Source: Candidatus Woesearchaeota archaeon | GTDB taxonomy: Archaea > Nanobdellota > Nanobdellia > Woesearchaeales > ARS49 | Assembly: GCA_003599055.1 (NCBI GenBank) | Contig: QZIM01000005.1 | Span: 1 to 41,492 of the forward strand | Length of the DNA: 41,492 bases | Reading direction: 5' to 3' | Shown: positions 1 to 8,248 of the stretch, piece after piece | How the letters are laid out: every line of letters starts with the position of its first letter | How positions within the stretch are numbered: position 1 is the first letter of the stretch | Notes under the pieces: generated by a model | The model's database searches: none | The model's input: the letters and a program-made list of their open reading frames with translations, nothing else | What the model was told of the DNA's origin: nothing | Program-made: the position numbers and the translations under genes

Positions 1-30
1 GGGGGGGCTTCGGGCGGCTGGTAGAAGTTC

Positions 31-1395
31 TTAGATATTGTTAACCGCAGAGCAGCCGCTGAATGAGGATACGCCGCTAACGACATTTCCGGTAATGGTA
101 CAGGCGGCTGAGCCGGTTGCATCAAGGTCTCCTTGGACAAAATTTCCCGTTATGGCAAAGCTTGACCCTGATGTGGCGTTGAGGTCGAAATTGCCGTTGA
201 TGACGTTGCCGGTGACTGCATATTCGCTTCGGCTGGCGGTCCAGATTCCGCCGTTTTCAACGACGTTTCCGTTGACGGTGAAATCGTTGCCGTTTGCCGC
301 GATTCCAAAGAAGCCGGTTTGCGGAAGGACGTGGTTGCCGGTGATTGCAACAACGCCTGATGCGTTTATTCCTTCGCCTCCTCCGACGAATGCTTCAAGC
401 CAGTTGGAACTGATGAGGACTGCAGGGTTGGTCGCGCCGCCGACTGCGCTTGCGCGGATGCCTGCGTGTGTTCCTGCGCCTTGGGACCAAAGGCGTACGG
501 TGTTGCCGACGATGGTTCCTGCGCAGGTGCAGGTGATTCCTTCGAGTTGGGATAGGATGACGACATTGTTTGAGATGTGGACTTGTGCGCCGCTCACATC
601 GATTCCCGCGCCTGTTGTGGACGTTACGTGGTTGCCGCTGATAATGCATTGTGCGGCTCCGCGAATGCCGATGCCGCCGCGAACGTCATTGTTGCTGATT
701 TCGGAATGGCCCTGACAGTCAATGGCGTCGGAGACTGTGCCGTTGACCACGTTTTGGGTGACTATCACATTCGCGCCGGGGATGTCGCTGCCGCCGGACA
801 CTACGATGCCGTCGGTTCCGGTGGAGACGATGGTGTTGCGCCGGATGACCGTGGTCATGGGGCTTGGGATGATGGTGCGCGTGACGCTAATCGAGCGCCC
901 TTGGATACCGGAGATGTCAAGTCCTTCGATAAGGCCGGTGACGTCGGTGAAGACAACGCCGTCAAGCCCGGTTGCGCTTCCGGGTCGGATGGCAAAGTCC
1001 TGAAGGCGGACGTTAACAAGGAGTGCTGCGCTGTTTTCAGTAATGATGTCTATGCTGTTCGTCGTCGCCTGAAGGATTGTTCCGGAGCCCTGGCCGATGA
1101 GGGAAATGTTGCTGGTGAGGTTGATTGGTCCTGCGATGGTGTACGTTCCTGCGTGCATAAGGACGGTTCCTCCGCCAAGGACTGCTGCTTCGTCAATTGC
1201 GGTTTGAATGGCTGTTTCCGTGGTTCCCTGAACGACAATGACGGGCCCAACTCCGCTTATTTCCCCTCTGCTGTGGCCGACGAGCGAAGGGTTGTTTCCG
1301 CCAAAGGCGACGGTAAGGAGTGCGCCGGTGATGAGTATGCTAAGAGTGATGAGGAAGTAGAGTGCGCGTTTGGTAATGCTGAATTGCAGTATCAC
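31..1395 (-). CDS. Secreted/anchored parallel beta-helix repeat protein
   Basis: Predicted 454-residue surface protein of the pectate-lyase-like, right-handed beta-helix type. After a short basic N-terminus there is one hydrophobic segment (about residues 9-30, ALYFLITLSILITGALL), a signal peptide or anchor. The rest is a ladder of N/G/V/I-rich rungs of about 22-25 residues (for example ISGNHVTSTT, ITQNVV-like and ITGNVV turns), the usual signature of such a helix. No lyase catalytic site is recognisable, so the ligand is unknown. I chose GTG 1395: a TATA-like box (1426-1434) lies about 35 nt upstream, and the longer reading frame to 1491 would run through the divergent lemA promoter. It ends 30 nt from the window edge. 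It is divergent from lemA. Confidence 0.75.
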   Translation of the reverse strand: MILQFSITKRALYFLITLSILITGALLTVAFGGNNPSLVGHSRGEISGVGPVIVVQGTTETAIQTAIDEAAVLGGGTVLMHAGTYTIAGPINLTSNISLIGQGSGTILQATTNSIDIITENSAALLVNVRLQDFAIRPGSATGLDGVVFTDVTGLIEGLDISGIQGRSISVTRTIIPSPMTTVIRRNTIVSTGTDGIVVSGGSDIPGANVIVTQNVVNGTVSDAIDCQGHSEISNNDVRGGIGIRGAAQCIISGNHVTSTTGAGIDVSGAQVHISNNVVILSQLEGITCTCAGTIVGNTVRLWSQGAGTHAGIRASAVGGATNPAVLISSNWLEAFVGGGEGINASGVVAITGNHVLPQTGFFGIAANGNDFTVNGNVVENGGIWTASRSEYAVTGNVINGNFDLNATSGSSFAITGNFVQGDLDATGSAACTITGNVVSGVSSFSGCSAVNNI

Positions 1396-1425
1396 GTCTT
1401 TTCGTGCCTGTTTTTGGAAAGACCG

Positions 1426-1457
1426 AATATAAATCTTTCGAGAGCAAAGCTTATAAG
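1426..1457. promoter_or_regulatory. Divergent TATA boxes between beta-helix gene and lemA
   Basis: Reading rightward, CTTATAAG at 1450-1457 is centred about 26 nt before the lemA ATG at 1479, implying a leaderless transcript. Reading leftward, ATTTATATT (complement of 1426-1434) is centred about 35 nt before the GTG at 1395. The two core promoters are about 20 bp apart, so polymerase loading may be mutually exclusive. The assignment rests on spacing and composition only. Confidence 0.6.
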
Positions 1458-1478
1458 CAGGGAAAAAACAGCAAGAGT

Positions 1479-2063
1479 ATGGCAAAATCAAAGACCGGTC
1501 TTTATGTGGGCGTTGGCATTGTTGCAGTCATTCTTCTTGTGCTCCTCTGGGTTGGCGGGACGTATAACAGTCTTGTTTCTCTTGATGAGACGGTTGATGC
1601 GAAGTGGGGGAATGTGCAGACGGCGTATCAGCGAAGGGCTGACTTGATTCCGAATCTTGTGGCAACAGTGAAGGAGTATACGGACTATGAGGGCCCTGTC
1701 CTTGAAGAAATTACTGCGGCACGGGCAAGTGTTGGGAGGGCTTCATCGCCTGCGCAGTTGCAATCCGCAGGGAACGAAATGAATTCAGCATTGTCTCGCT
1801 TGTTGGTGGTGGTTGAGAACTATCCGAACCTGAAGGCAAATGAGCAGTTCTTGGACTTGCAGGTTCAGTTGGAAGGAACTGAAAATCGAATTAAGGTTGA
1901 GCGCGATAACTACAACGGCGCAGTGCGTGACTTAAACGTGAAGGTGCGCAGGTTCCCGGCAAACATTGTTGCGGGAATGTTCGGATTCGAGCAAAAGGAA
2001 TACTTTGAGGCTGATGAGGGTGCAGCGGCTGCGCCAAACGTTGGCGGCTTGTTTGATGCTTAA
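1479..2063 (+). CDS. lemA: LemA family membrane protein
   Basis: 194-residue LemA-family protein, the usual length. One N-terminal transmembrane helix (about residues 9-27) is followed by the conserved LemA helical domain: YNSLVSLDETVDAKWGNVQ, then RRADLIPNLVATVK, then YPNLKANEQFLDLQ, then LEGTENRIKVERDNYN. All are hallmark blocks. The function of LemA is poorly defined; the family is widespread in bacteria and found in some archaea as an anchored helical bundle. ATG 1479 is preferred over an upstream TTG because the TATA box at 1450-1457 is spaced for a leaderless start there. Its stop codon overlaps the convergent membrane-protein gene by 4 nt. Confidence 0.92.
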   Translation: MAKSKTGLYVGVGIVAVILLVLLWVGGTYNSLVSLDETVDAKWGNVQTAYQRRADLIPNLVATVKEYTDYEGPVLEEITAARASVGRASSPAQLQSAGNEMNSALSRLLVVVENYPNLKANEQFLDLQVQLEGTENRIKVERDNYNGAVRDLNVKVRRFPANIVAGMFGFEQKEYFEADEGAAAAPNVGGLFDA

Positions 2064-2434
2064 GGAAGGAGTGCAAGGCTGAGTGCGGCGCTGGCAAGGC
2101 CAAGGAGCGTGCTGAGCGCAAGTGTTCCTGCAGGGATTTTTCTGGTTGTTTTTTGTCCGAAGAGGAGTGCGAGGAAGACGAGCGCGGTGAATCCGAAGAA
2201 CCAGCTGCTTTTGTAGTATGTGCTGATGAGAAGAAGGAGTGTTGCGCCAAGGAGCGCGGGGCGGTTTATGGGGATGGTGAGCGCGCGCAGGGTGAAGAAA
2301 AGAGTGGTGTTGAAAAGCCCTGCAAGGGCGAGCAGGTAAAAGAATGGGATAATGCCGATGAGTGTTCTTGCCATGACGAGTGCGTAAAAGAGCGGGGAGG
2401 CAAGCGCTTCGAGGTCGCGGAGGAATTCGTTCAT
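2060..2434 (-). CDS. Small integral membrane protein, unknown
   Basis: 124-residue protein with about four hydrophobic segments (LFYALVMARTLIGIIPFFYL, FNTTLFFTLRAL, LGATLLLLISTYY, FFGFTALVFLALLFG, then a hydrophobic C-terminus). No catalytic motif is visible and I do not recognise the family. Its ATG overlaps the stop of the upstream cation exchanger (2431-2434), so the two are almost certainly translationally coupled. An accessory role to the exchanger is possible but unproven. Its 3' end overlaps the lemA stop in convergent orientation. Confidence 0.7.
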   Translation of the reverse strand: MNEFLRDLEALASPLFYALVMARTLIGIIPFFYLLALAGLFNTTLFFTLRALTIPINRPALLGATLLLLISTYYKSSWFFGFTALVFLALLFGQKTTRKIPAGTLALSTLLGLASAALSLALLP

Positions 2435-3357
2435 GTGATAAACACCTGTACCATCACGAACGCGATATAGAACAGCACGAGTGCAAGCCCTTCATTTTTG
2501 GTGACTGTTTCATCTGTTCTCATAAAGATGAGGGCAAAGACTGCGGCAAATGCGGTAAAGACGCCGATGAGGGCAACGAGTGATTTCTCAACGGCAATTG
2601 GCGTGATGAGTGCGATGAATCCGATGACAAGGGTCGCATCAACGACGACAACGCCAAGGAGGTCGCCGACGGCAAGGGAGTCGTGGCCTTTGCGGATGCT
2701 TTGAAGGGAGAAGGTGAATTCGGGAAGGGTTGTTCCGAGCGCGACCAAAATAAGGCCGATGATGAGGTCGGGAATGCCGATGGTGAGGGCGAGCGCTTCT
2801 GCTGATGTGACGATGAAGTGGGCGGAGGCGAGCATAATGGTGATGCCTGCGGTAAAGAGGGCGAATTGTTTGAGGGCGTGGTTGCCGTTTTGGTAGGGTT
2901 TGTGAAAGGAGGCGCGTTCGGAGAGGAGGACAAGGAGGAAGACGGTTCCGCTGATGAGGAGGATTGCGGCGTCGATTCTGCCGATTTTGCCGTCGAGGGC
3001 AAGGAGGATGGGGAGGAGGGCAAGGAGGCAGAAGAAGAGGTCTTTGCGGACAATGCTGCTGTGAATGCGGAGTGTTTTTCCTCCGGCAAGGGCAACGAGT
3101 CCTAAGATGAGGGTGAGGTCGGCAATGTTGCCGCCAAGGAGGGTGCCAAGGCCAAGGGCGGGTTCTCCGCGAAATGCGCTGATGAGCGCGATGAATGTCT
3201 CGGGGAGGGCTGAGACGATGGCAACGACGATGAAGGAGGTGACGAATTCGGTGAGGCGGAAGTGGCGTGCAAGGTGGCTGATGGAGGTGACGGTGTAGCC
3301 TGAACTTTTGACAAGGGCAAGGCAGGCGAGAAGGAAGATGAGCACATCAAGTATCAT
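2431..3357 (-). CDS. CaCA-family cation exchanger with atypical ion site
   Basis: 308-residue exchanger of the Ca2+/cation antiporter (YrbG-like) family: two homologous halves of about five transmembrane helices each, joined by a short loop near residues 145-160. The first alpha-repeat reads VSALPE ... GTLLGGNIAD, the second GTTLPE ... GDLLGVVVVD. In canonical members these are GTSLPE and GN(I/V)xGSNxxN. The two acidic Glu residues are kept, but the helix-3 and helix-8 Ser positions are Gly and Val, and both the N81 and D240 equivalents of NCX_Mj are Asp. The exchanger at 19688 in this window has the standard residues. Altered ion selectivity or proton coupling is therefore likely (inference). 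It is first in an operon with the 124-residue membrane protein. Confidence 0.85.
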   Translation of the reverse strand: MILDVLIFLLACLALVKSSGYTVTSISHLARHFRLTEFVTSFIVVAIVSALPETFIALISAFRGEPALGLGTLLGGNIADLTLILGLVALAGGKTLRIHSSIVRKDLFFCLLALLPILLALDGKIGRIDAAILLISGTVFLLVLLSERASFHKPYQNGNHALKQFALFTAGITIMLASAHFIVTSAEALALTIGIPDLIIGLILVALGTTLPEFTFSLQSIRKGHDSLAVGDLLGVVVVDATLVIGFIALITPIAVEKSLVALIGVFTAFAAVFALIFMRTDETVTKNEGLALVLFYIAFVMVQVFIT

Positions 3358-3401
3358 AAGTGTGGGCGGTTTCTTTGGTTAAAAAGGGTGGTGGCGAGGT
3401 T

Positions 3402-3417
3402 GTACGGCGTGCCGTAC
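3402..3417. promoter_or_regulatory. 16-bp inverted repeat GTACGGC-GT-GCCGTAC
   Basis: Two perfect 7-nt arms separated by GT, in the 185-bp intergenic region between the divergent exchanger and GGDEF genes. It is G/C-rich within an A/T-rich spacer and has no following T-run, so an operator fits better than a terminator. The regulator is unknown. Confidence 0.4.
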
Positions 3418-3457
3418 TGAAGAATTAAATATACAAAAAGCCAGTCTGGTTGTGTCA

Positions 3458-3470
3458 ATAGTGACACTAT
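3458..3470. promoter_or_regulatory. 13-bp palindrome ATAGTG-A-CACTAT upstream of GGDEF gene
   Basis: A perfect inverted repeat with a one-base centre. It lies about 45 bp upstream of the TATA-like box (AATATATAAAT, 3503-3513) that should drive the GGDEF gene. The position suits an activator or repressor site; no binding protein can be named. Confidence 0.4.
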
Positions 3471-3542
3471 TTAGCGAGCCGGGAACACATATATTTAAAA
3501 AGAAATATATAAATTGCATAAAATCAAAAAAGTTGGTGTCTG

Positions 3543-4577
3543 ATGATTGAACAGGAAACAAGCGCGGTTAACCGGTTGGAGCGAATTGTTGAGTCAGCGC
3601 CGCAAGTGATTCAGGTTGTCTATGCTCTTCCGCCGTCAAGGGACGCTCCGTACACGCAGCATTGCGCGCGGGATGTGCCCAAATCGTTTCTGGGGCGCGG
3701 GCCGGATGGTGTTTTTATTGATGACCGCATCGCGCCGAATGCCGCATTGTATTTGCCAAGGGCAGAGGGCGATGTTTTTGGGTATACGACGTCAATGAGT
3801 GATGCGGGCGGGCGTCGCCGTCTTTTGATTTTATCGGACACGCAGATTCCTCTTGACCCCGAGCAGGATTCATTGCCGCCGGAGTTCAGGCGGTTCTATG
3901 AGCGGTTCATTGATGCGGACCAGGGGTTGTCTCCGCTTCCGGTAATTGAGGGTAGGCAGCCGGAGTATTGGGAAGTGATGGAAGAGGCGATGCGGGAAAA
4001 GTCGCGTCAGCTCAAGCAGTCACGGCGTCAGTTGCAGGCGACAACGCGCCGGTTCCGAAGGCTTGCGTATATGGATGATAATACGGAGTTGCCGAACCGC
4101 CGCGCGTACTGGGGAGATATGGCAAGGAATGTGGAAGAGGCGATTGCGTACGGGAAAAAAATGCACGTGCTTGCGCTTGACGCGATAGGGTTCAAGAAGA
4201 TTAATGATGAGTACGGGCAGGTGGAAGGCGATGGTGTTATCAGGCAGCTTGGTGAGATTTTGAAGCGCGTCACGCGTGCCGAGGATAAGGTGTACCGCAT
4301 TGGCGGGGATGAGTTTCGCGTGGTGACTGATGCTGACCCGTATATGCTCAAGGCGCGGTTTGAGAAGGTGGTGCCGGTTGCGACGATGAGTGTAACGGGC
4401 CCGGGCGGAACAGGTGAGGAAGTTTATCTGCAGGGCGTGTATGTTGGCATTGCAAGTTTTGATGGGGCTCGCTCGGGAGTGTTGACGGAAGAGGAGCGTC
4501 GGGCAATTTTTGTCGGTCTTGAGAAGAAAGCGGATGCGGCAATGCAGGAAGTGAAGGCCGCGCGCAAAACACGGTAA
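3543..4577 (+). CDS. GGDEF-domain protein, predicted diguanylate cyclase
   Basis: 344-residue soluble protein. Residues 1-150 form an uncharacterised N-terminal domain. A basic helical linker (EKSRQLKQSRRQLQ) precedes a GGDEF domain at about 170-330. The domain shows YMDDNTELPNRRAYW (compare the family's DxLTgLPNRR), then LALDAIGFKKINDEYG with the Asp, Phe-Lys, Asn-Asp pattern, EGD, and an intact active-site loop RIGGDEF. Known members make cyclic di-GMP from two GTP, so activity is plausible. No RxxD inhibitory site is obvious. GGDEF proteins are rare in archaea. The ATG at 3543 follows a TATA-like box at 3503-3513. The next gene may be a degenerate paralogue. Confidence 0.88.
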   Translation: MIEQETSAVNRLERIVESAPQVIQVVYALPPSRDAPYTQHCARDVPKSFLGRGPDGVFIDDRIAPNAALYLPRAEGDVFGYTTSMSDAGGRRRLLILSDTQIPLDPEQDSLPPEFRRFYERFIDADQGLSPLPVIEGRQPEYWEVMEEAMREKSRQLKQSRRQLQATTRRFRRLAYMDDNTELPNRRAYWGDMARNVEEAIAYGKKMHVLALDAIGFKKINDEYGQVEGDGVIRQLGEILKRVTRAEDKVYRIGGDEFRVVTDADPYMLKARFEKVVPVATMSVTGPGGTGEEVYLQGVYVGIASFDGARSGVLTEEERRAIFVGLEKKADAAMQEVKAARKTR

Positions 4578-4629
4578 GTACGGCAATCAGTACCATATTC
4601 TTTTGAGTTGTTTTTCATACTGCGGGCGT

Positions 4630-5343
4630 ATGCAAACATTCGACCCGGTGCGTTCTCGTCTTGAAGAGATGGTTGAGGCAGGCGAGTTTTCTGTAAAAAA
4701 GTTGGTGAATGAAACGGCAAGAGCGCAGGTTCTTTGTGTTATCACGATTCCGTATGAGAAACAGCAGGCGGATTCGCTAAAATTGCTGCGGGCGGTTTCA
4801 GGCGCGGTAAGAAAGACGGATTATGTTCGCTGCGCGTTTGGCGCGGTGCAGGTGATTGGCTGGACGTCAAGAGAGGGCGCGTATCGTCTTTTGGGAAAAG
4901 TGCGAAGGGTCGCGAAAGGTAAGGAACTGTATTGCACAACGTTGGAGAAAGGCGCGGAACTGCTGAAGGAAAGTCAGGTTGCGCGAATCGCAATTGGTCT
5001 TGAGCAGCCGGGCAGCGCGCCGTATTTGTCGGAAAAATTGCTTTCACAGGAGGAGATAAGGCAGTATGCAGGTCTTGTTCGTGCGATTCATCCGAATGTT
5101 CTTGAGAAGTTGCGCGTGATTATTGCAAGGTCGTATGATTTTTATGACCGGCTTGATTGGACGAGAACACCAAGAGGCGAGGGTTTTGTCGCGCACAAAG
5201 GCGCGGCGCACGAGGGCGAGTTGAAATATTTTGACCGGCCGGGTGAGTTCGTGGTCGGGCTTGAGCATCCGGGGGAGTCGGTGCGGTATGATGAAAAGAA
5301 AAGTATGCTTGTTCGTGAGGAGAAAGGTTATAAAGTCCCTTGA
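4630..5343 (+). CDS. Unknown protein, possible degenerate GGDEF-fold
   Basis: 237-residue soluble protein from ATG 4630; an in-frame TTG at 4603 is less likely. Residues about 30-125 have the layout of a nucleotide-cyclase (GGDEF) fold without its catalytic residues: a hydrophobic strand VLCVITIPYEK where VLAIDIDxFK is expected, then LLRAVSGAVRKTDYVRCAFG (compare the family's LLRxVAxxLRxxDxVxRxGGDEF), VQVIGW, a helix AYRLLGKVRR and a final strand ARIAIG. The C-terminal half is unrecognised. Its location directly after an intact GGDEF gene supports a receptor or inactive-partner role, but homology is my inference by eye. The TATA box of the following ATPase gene lies inside its last codons. 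Confidence 0.6.
   Translation: MQTFDPVRSRLEEMVEAGEFSVKKLVNETARAQVLCVITIPYEKQQADSLKLLRAVSGAVRKTDYVRCAFGAVQVIGWTSREGAYRLLGKVRRVAKGKELYCTTLEKGAELLKESQVARIAIGLEQPGSAPYLSEKLLSQEEIRQYAGLVRAIHPNVLEKLRVIIARSYDFYDRLDWTRTPRGEGFVAHKGAAHEGELKYFDRPGEFVVGLEHPGESVRYDEKKSMLVREEKGYKVP
5326..5335 (+). promoter_or_regulatory. TATA box of the copper-type ATPase gene
   Basis: GGTTATAAAG lies within the final codons of the upstream gene and is centred about 26 nt before ATG 5357. This predicts an independent, leaderless ATPase transcript and favours ATG 5357 over the GTG at 5354. Confidence 0.6.
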
Positions 5344-5356
5344 TTATCCGTAAGTG

Positions 5357-7921
5357 ATGGTAAAGGACCCGTCTTGCGGTATGGATGTGAATCCGGTTAC
5401 GGCGAGGTTTAAGCTGCAAAAAGAGGGCCAAACGTTTTATTTCTGCAGTAAGGATTGTGAGGACAAGTTTGCGGGCGCGGGTAAGAAAGTGCAAATCCCG
5501 ATAAGTGGGATGCGCTGTGCGAGTTGTGTGCAAAAGATTGAGGGCGCGTTAAGAAAGGTTGGAGGCGTGAAGAGTGCAAGTGTGAATTTTGCCGCAAGCA
5601 AGGCGTTTGTCGAGTTTGACCCGCAGCTGGTTTCTGAGGAAATGCTGAAAGGTGCAATTAAGCAGTCAGGGTATGAGACGGAAGCGCACGCAAAAGAGGC
5701 AAAAGGGAAAGTTACGCTTGCAATTTCGGGGATGGAGAGCGCGCATTGCCAAAATATTGTTGAGCAATCGTTGCAAAGAGTGCCGGGTGTTGCGTCGGTG
5801 AAGGTGAATTTGGCAACTGCGCGTGCGGAAGTTTCAGGTGAGGTTTCTGCGGATGCGCTTATCGCGGCAGTGAAGGCGGCAGGGTATGGTGCCGCGCTTG
5901 CGGATACTGAGCGGGATGTGCGTGAGGCAGAGGTTCGGTATTGGAAGGTGCGCACGCTTGTTGCGGGAGTGTTTGGTGTTCCGTTGCTTTATCTTGCAAT
6001 GGGGCATATGGTGGGCTTGCCGCTTCCGCATTTGGGTGAAAAGCTGGTCGCGTTTTTGCAGTTTGCGCTTGCAACGCCGATTGTGCTTGCGGGCGGTTCT
6101 TTTTACACAAACGGCCTTCGCGCGCTGGTCAACCGTTTGCCGAATATGGATAGTTTGGTGGCAATAGGAACAGGAGCGGCGTATGTCTATAGTTTATTTG
6201 TTGCCGTGATGCTTGTTTTTGGGGCAAAAGGGTATGCTGCGGATATGTTGTATTTTGAGATTGCGGGGCTTATTGTCGCGTTCATCCTCCTTGGAAAGCT
6301 GCTTGAGGCGGTTGCAAAGGGTAAGACGTCGGAGGCGGTAAAGAAGCTGCTGAAGTTGCAGGCAAAGACCGCAATTGTTCTGAGGGGAAAGGAAGAAGTG
6401 GAGATTCCAATTGAGGAAGTAAAGGCAGGAGATGTGCTGGTGGTAAAGCCGGGGATGAAAGTTCCGGTGGATGGGGTTGTTCTTTCGGGCGCATCAAGTG
6501 TTGATGAGAGTATGATGACCGGGGAAAGTATTCCGGTTGAGAAGGTGGCCGGGGCAAAGGTGATTGGCGGAACGGTGAATAAGACGGGGTCGTTTACGTT
6601 TCGGGCAACAAAGGTAGGGAGCGAGACGGTTCTTGCGCAGATTGTGCGGATGGTGGAGGAGGCGCAGGGGAGCAAGGCGCCGATTCAGGATTTGGCGGAT
6701 AAGATTGCGTATTATTTTGTGCCTGCGGTGATGCTGATTGCTGCTGCCGCGTTTGTGTCGTGGTGGGCGTTTGGCAGCACGATGCTTGCGCTGACGGCGT
6801 TTATTGCCGTGTTAATCATTGCGTGCCCGTGCGCGCTTGGGCTTGCAACGCCGACGGCAATTATGGTGGGGACGGGGCGGGCGGCCGAGTTTGGTATTTT
6901 GTTTAAGGATGCGGAGAGCGTGCAAAAGGTGCGTGATGTGCAGGCGGTTATTTTTGATAAGACGGGTACGCTGACCAAAGGCAAGCCGGAAGTGACGGAT
7001 GTGGTGCCGGTTGGGAAGGCAAAGGAGGATGGTGTTCTGCAGCTTGCGGCGATTGTGGAGAAGCGAAGTGAGCACCCGCTTGCGGATGCGATTGTGCGCA
7101 GGGCAAAAGAGAAGGGGCTTGCTGTTCCGCAAGCGGCGCATTTTGAGTCGTTCACCGGGGAAGGTGTTTCGGCAAGGTATGCGGCAAAGACGATTTTGCT
7201 GGGGAATCGGAAATTGATGGAATCGCACAAAATTGTGACGGAAAAATGTGAAGGCAGGATGCAGCAGCTTGAGGCGGAAGGGAAGACCGTGGTTTTTGTT
7301 GCGGCATCAAGGCAGGTCGTTGGGCTTATTGCGGTTCGTGATGAGCTTAAGCCCTTTGCAAAGGAAGCGGTGGCTGCGCTCAAAAAGTCAGGGAAGAAGG
7401 TGTTTATGATGACGGGCGATAATGAGCGGACGGCAGAGGCGATTGCAAAAGAGGCAGGAATTGAGAATGTGTTTGCGCAAGTGTTGCCGAATCAGAAGGC
7501 AGACAAGGTGAAGGAGCTGCAGCAAAAGGGGCTGAAGGTTGCAATGGTGGGCGATGGGATTAATGATGCTCCTGCGCTGACGCAGGCGGATGTGGGGATT
7601 GCGATTGGGAGCGGGACGGATATTGCAATTGAGGCGGGAAATGTAGTGTTGGTAAAAAATGATGTTCGTGATGTTGTGGCTTCAATTGAGCTGAGCCAAA
7701 GGACGATGCGCAAGATTAAGCAGAACTTGTTTTGGGCGTTTGCGTATAATGTGATTTTGATTCCGGTTGCGGCAGGCGCGCTGTACCCCTTGACGGGCTG
7801 GCTGTTAAGTCCCGTGCTTGCCGGCGTCGCAATGGCGCTCTCAAGTGTAAGCGTGGTGTCGAACAGCCTGCTGCTCAAAAGATATAAGCCAAAGCTGGCA
7901 AAGGCAGTGCCGATGCCTTGA
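5357..7921 (+). CDS. copA: P1B-type copper-transporting ATPase with YHS and two HMA domains
   Basis: 854-residue heavy-metal P-type ATPase. Domain order: an N-terminal YHS domain (DPSCGMDV ... [12 protein letters not shown], residues 4-40), HMA1 (GMRCASC, about 52-110), HMA2 (about 117-180), then the transporter core. HMA2 has GMESAHC where GMxCxxC is expected, so one metal-binding cysteine is missing. The core has the metal-site CPC ([14 protein letters not shown]), phosphorylated Asp in [13 protein letters not shown] actuator motif, SEHPLADAI nucleotide-binding motif and [10 protein letters not shown] hinge. This is a Cu+ exporter by family; the YHS domain may sense or deliver metal. It is transcribed from its own TATA box, and the downstream HicBA system is separate. 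Confidence 0.95.
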   Translation: MVKDPSCGMDVNPVTARFKLQKEGQTFYFCSKDCEDKFAGAGKKVQIPISGMRCASCVQKIEGALRKVGGVKSASVNFAASKAFVEFDPQLVSEEMLKGAIKQSGYETEAHAKEAKGKVTLAISGMESAHCQNIVEQSLQRVPGVASVKVNLATARAEVSGEVSADALIAAVKAAGYGAALADTERDVREAEVRYWKVRTLVAGVFGVPLLYLAMGHMVGLPLPHLGEKLVAFLQFALATPIVLAGGSFYTNGLRALVNRLPNMDSLVAIGTGAAYVYSLFVAVMLVFGAKGYAADMLYFEIAGLIVAFILLGKLLEAVAKGKTSEAVKKLLKLQAKTAIVLRGKEEVEIPIEEVKAGDVLVVKPGMKVPVDGVVLSGASSVDESMMTGESIPVEKVAGAKVIGGTVNKTGSFTFRATKVGSETVLAQIVRMVEEAQGSKAPIQDLADKIAYYFVPAVMLIAAAAFVSWWAFGSTMLALTAFIAVLIIACPCALGLATPTAIMVGTGRAAEFGILFKDAESVQKVRDVQAVIFDKTGTLTKGKPEVTDVVPVGKAKEDGVLQLAAIVEKRSEHPLADAIVRRAKEKGLAVPQAAHFESFTGEGVSARYAAKTILLGNRKLMESHKIVTEKCEGRMQQLEAEGKTVVFVAASRQVVGLIAVRDELKPFAKEAVAALKKSGKKVFMMTGDNERTAEAIAKEAGIENVFAQVLPNQKADKVKELQQKGLKVAMVGDGINDAPALTQADVGIAIGSGTDIAIEAGNVVLVKNDVRDVVASIELSQRTMRKIKQNLFWAFAYNVILIPVAAGALYPLTGWLLSPVLAGVAMALSSVSVVSNSLLLKRYKPKLAKAVPMP

Positions 7922-8011
7922 ATTTCCGATTCAACCCGGAAAGTTTTCTGATTTTTCATCGATATGCACTTAAAGGAAGTTTTTTATATTATGAACTGGT
8001 GATTGGACGTG

Positions 8012-8248
8012 ATGGCAAAATTCCTGAAATTGACCTGCATTGTAAGCAAGGACGGCAGCGAGTACATTGCGCTTTGTCCCGAACTTGATGTGGCAAGTGA
8101 AGGGAAAACGCCAAAGGAAGCGCTGCGGAATTTGCGTGAGGCAGTCGAGGGCCACGTGCAGGTTGCGCAGGAGGAAGGCATTCTGGACGAGCTTCTTGCA
8201 AGGCGCAAGGCAAAGGTAACTGAATTGACCATCCCGCTTTCCGCATAG
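8012..8248 (+). CDS. hicB: HicB-type antitoxin
   Basis: 78-residue HicB-like protein consisting of the partial RNase-H-like fold only: KLTCIVSKDGSEYIALCPELDVASEGKTP, then the conserved helix EALRNLREAVEG, then a C-terminal helix and strand. It has no added DNA-binding domain. HicB proteins neutralise the HicA mRNA interferase. ATG 8012 sits 26 nt after the centre of TTTATATT (7983-7990), so the transcript is leaderless. The hicA start codon (GTG 8249) follows the TAG directly, in the less common antitoxin-first order. Confidence 0.85.
   Translation: MAKFLKLTCIVSKDGSEYIALCPELDVASEGKTPKEALRNLREAVEGHVQVAQEEGILDELLARRKAKVTELTIPLSA

Noticed and set aside
577-1647. 356-codon plus-strand frame opposite the beta-helix gene
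   Set aside because: It is the antisense shadow of a repetitive, G/C-biased coding region; the minus frame has a signal helix and regular beta-helix rungs.
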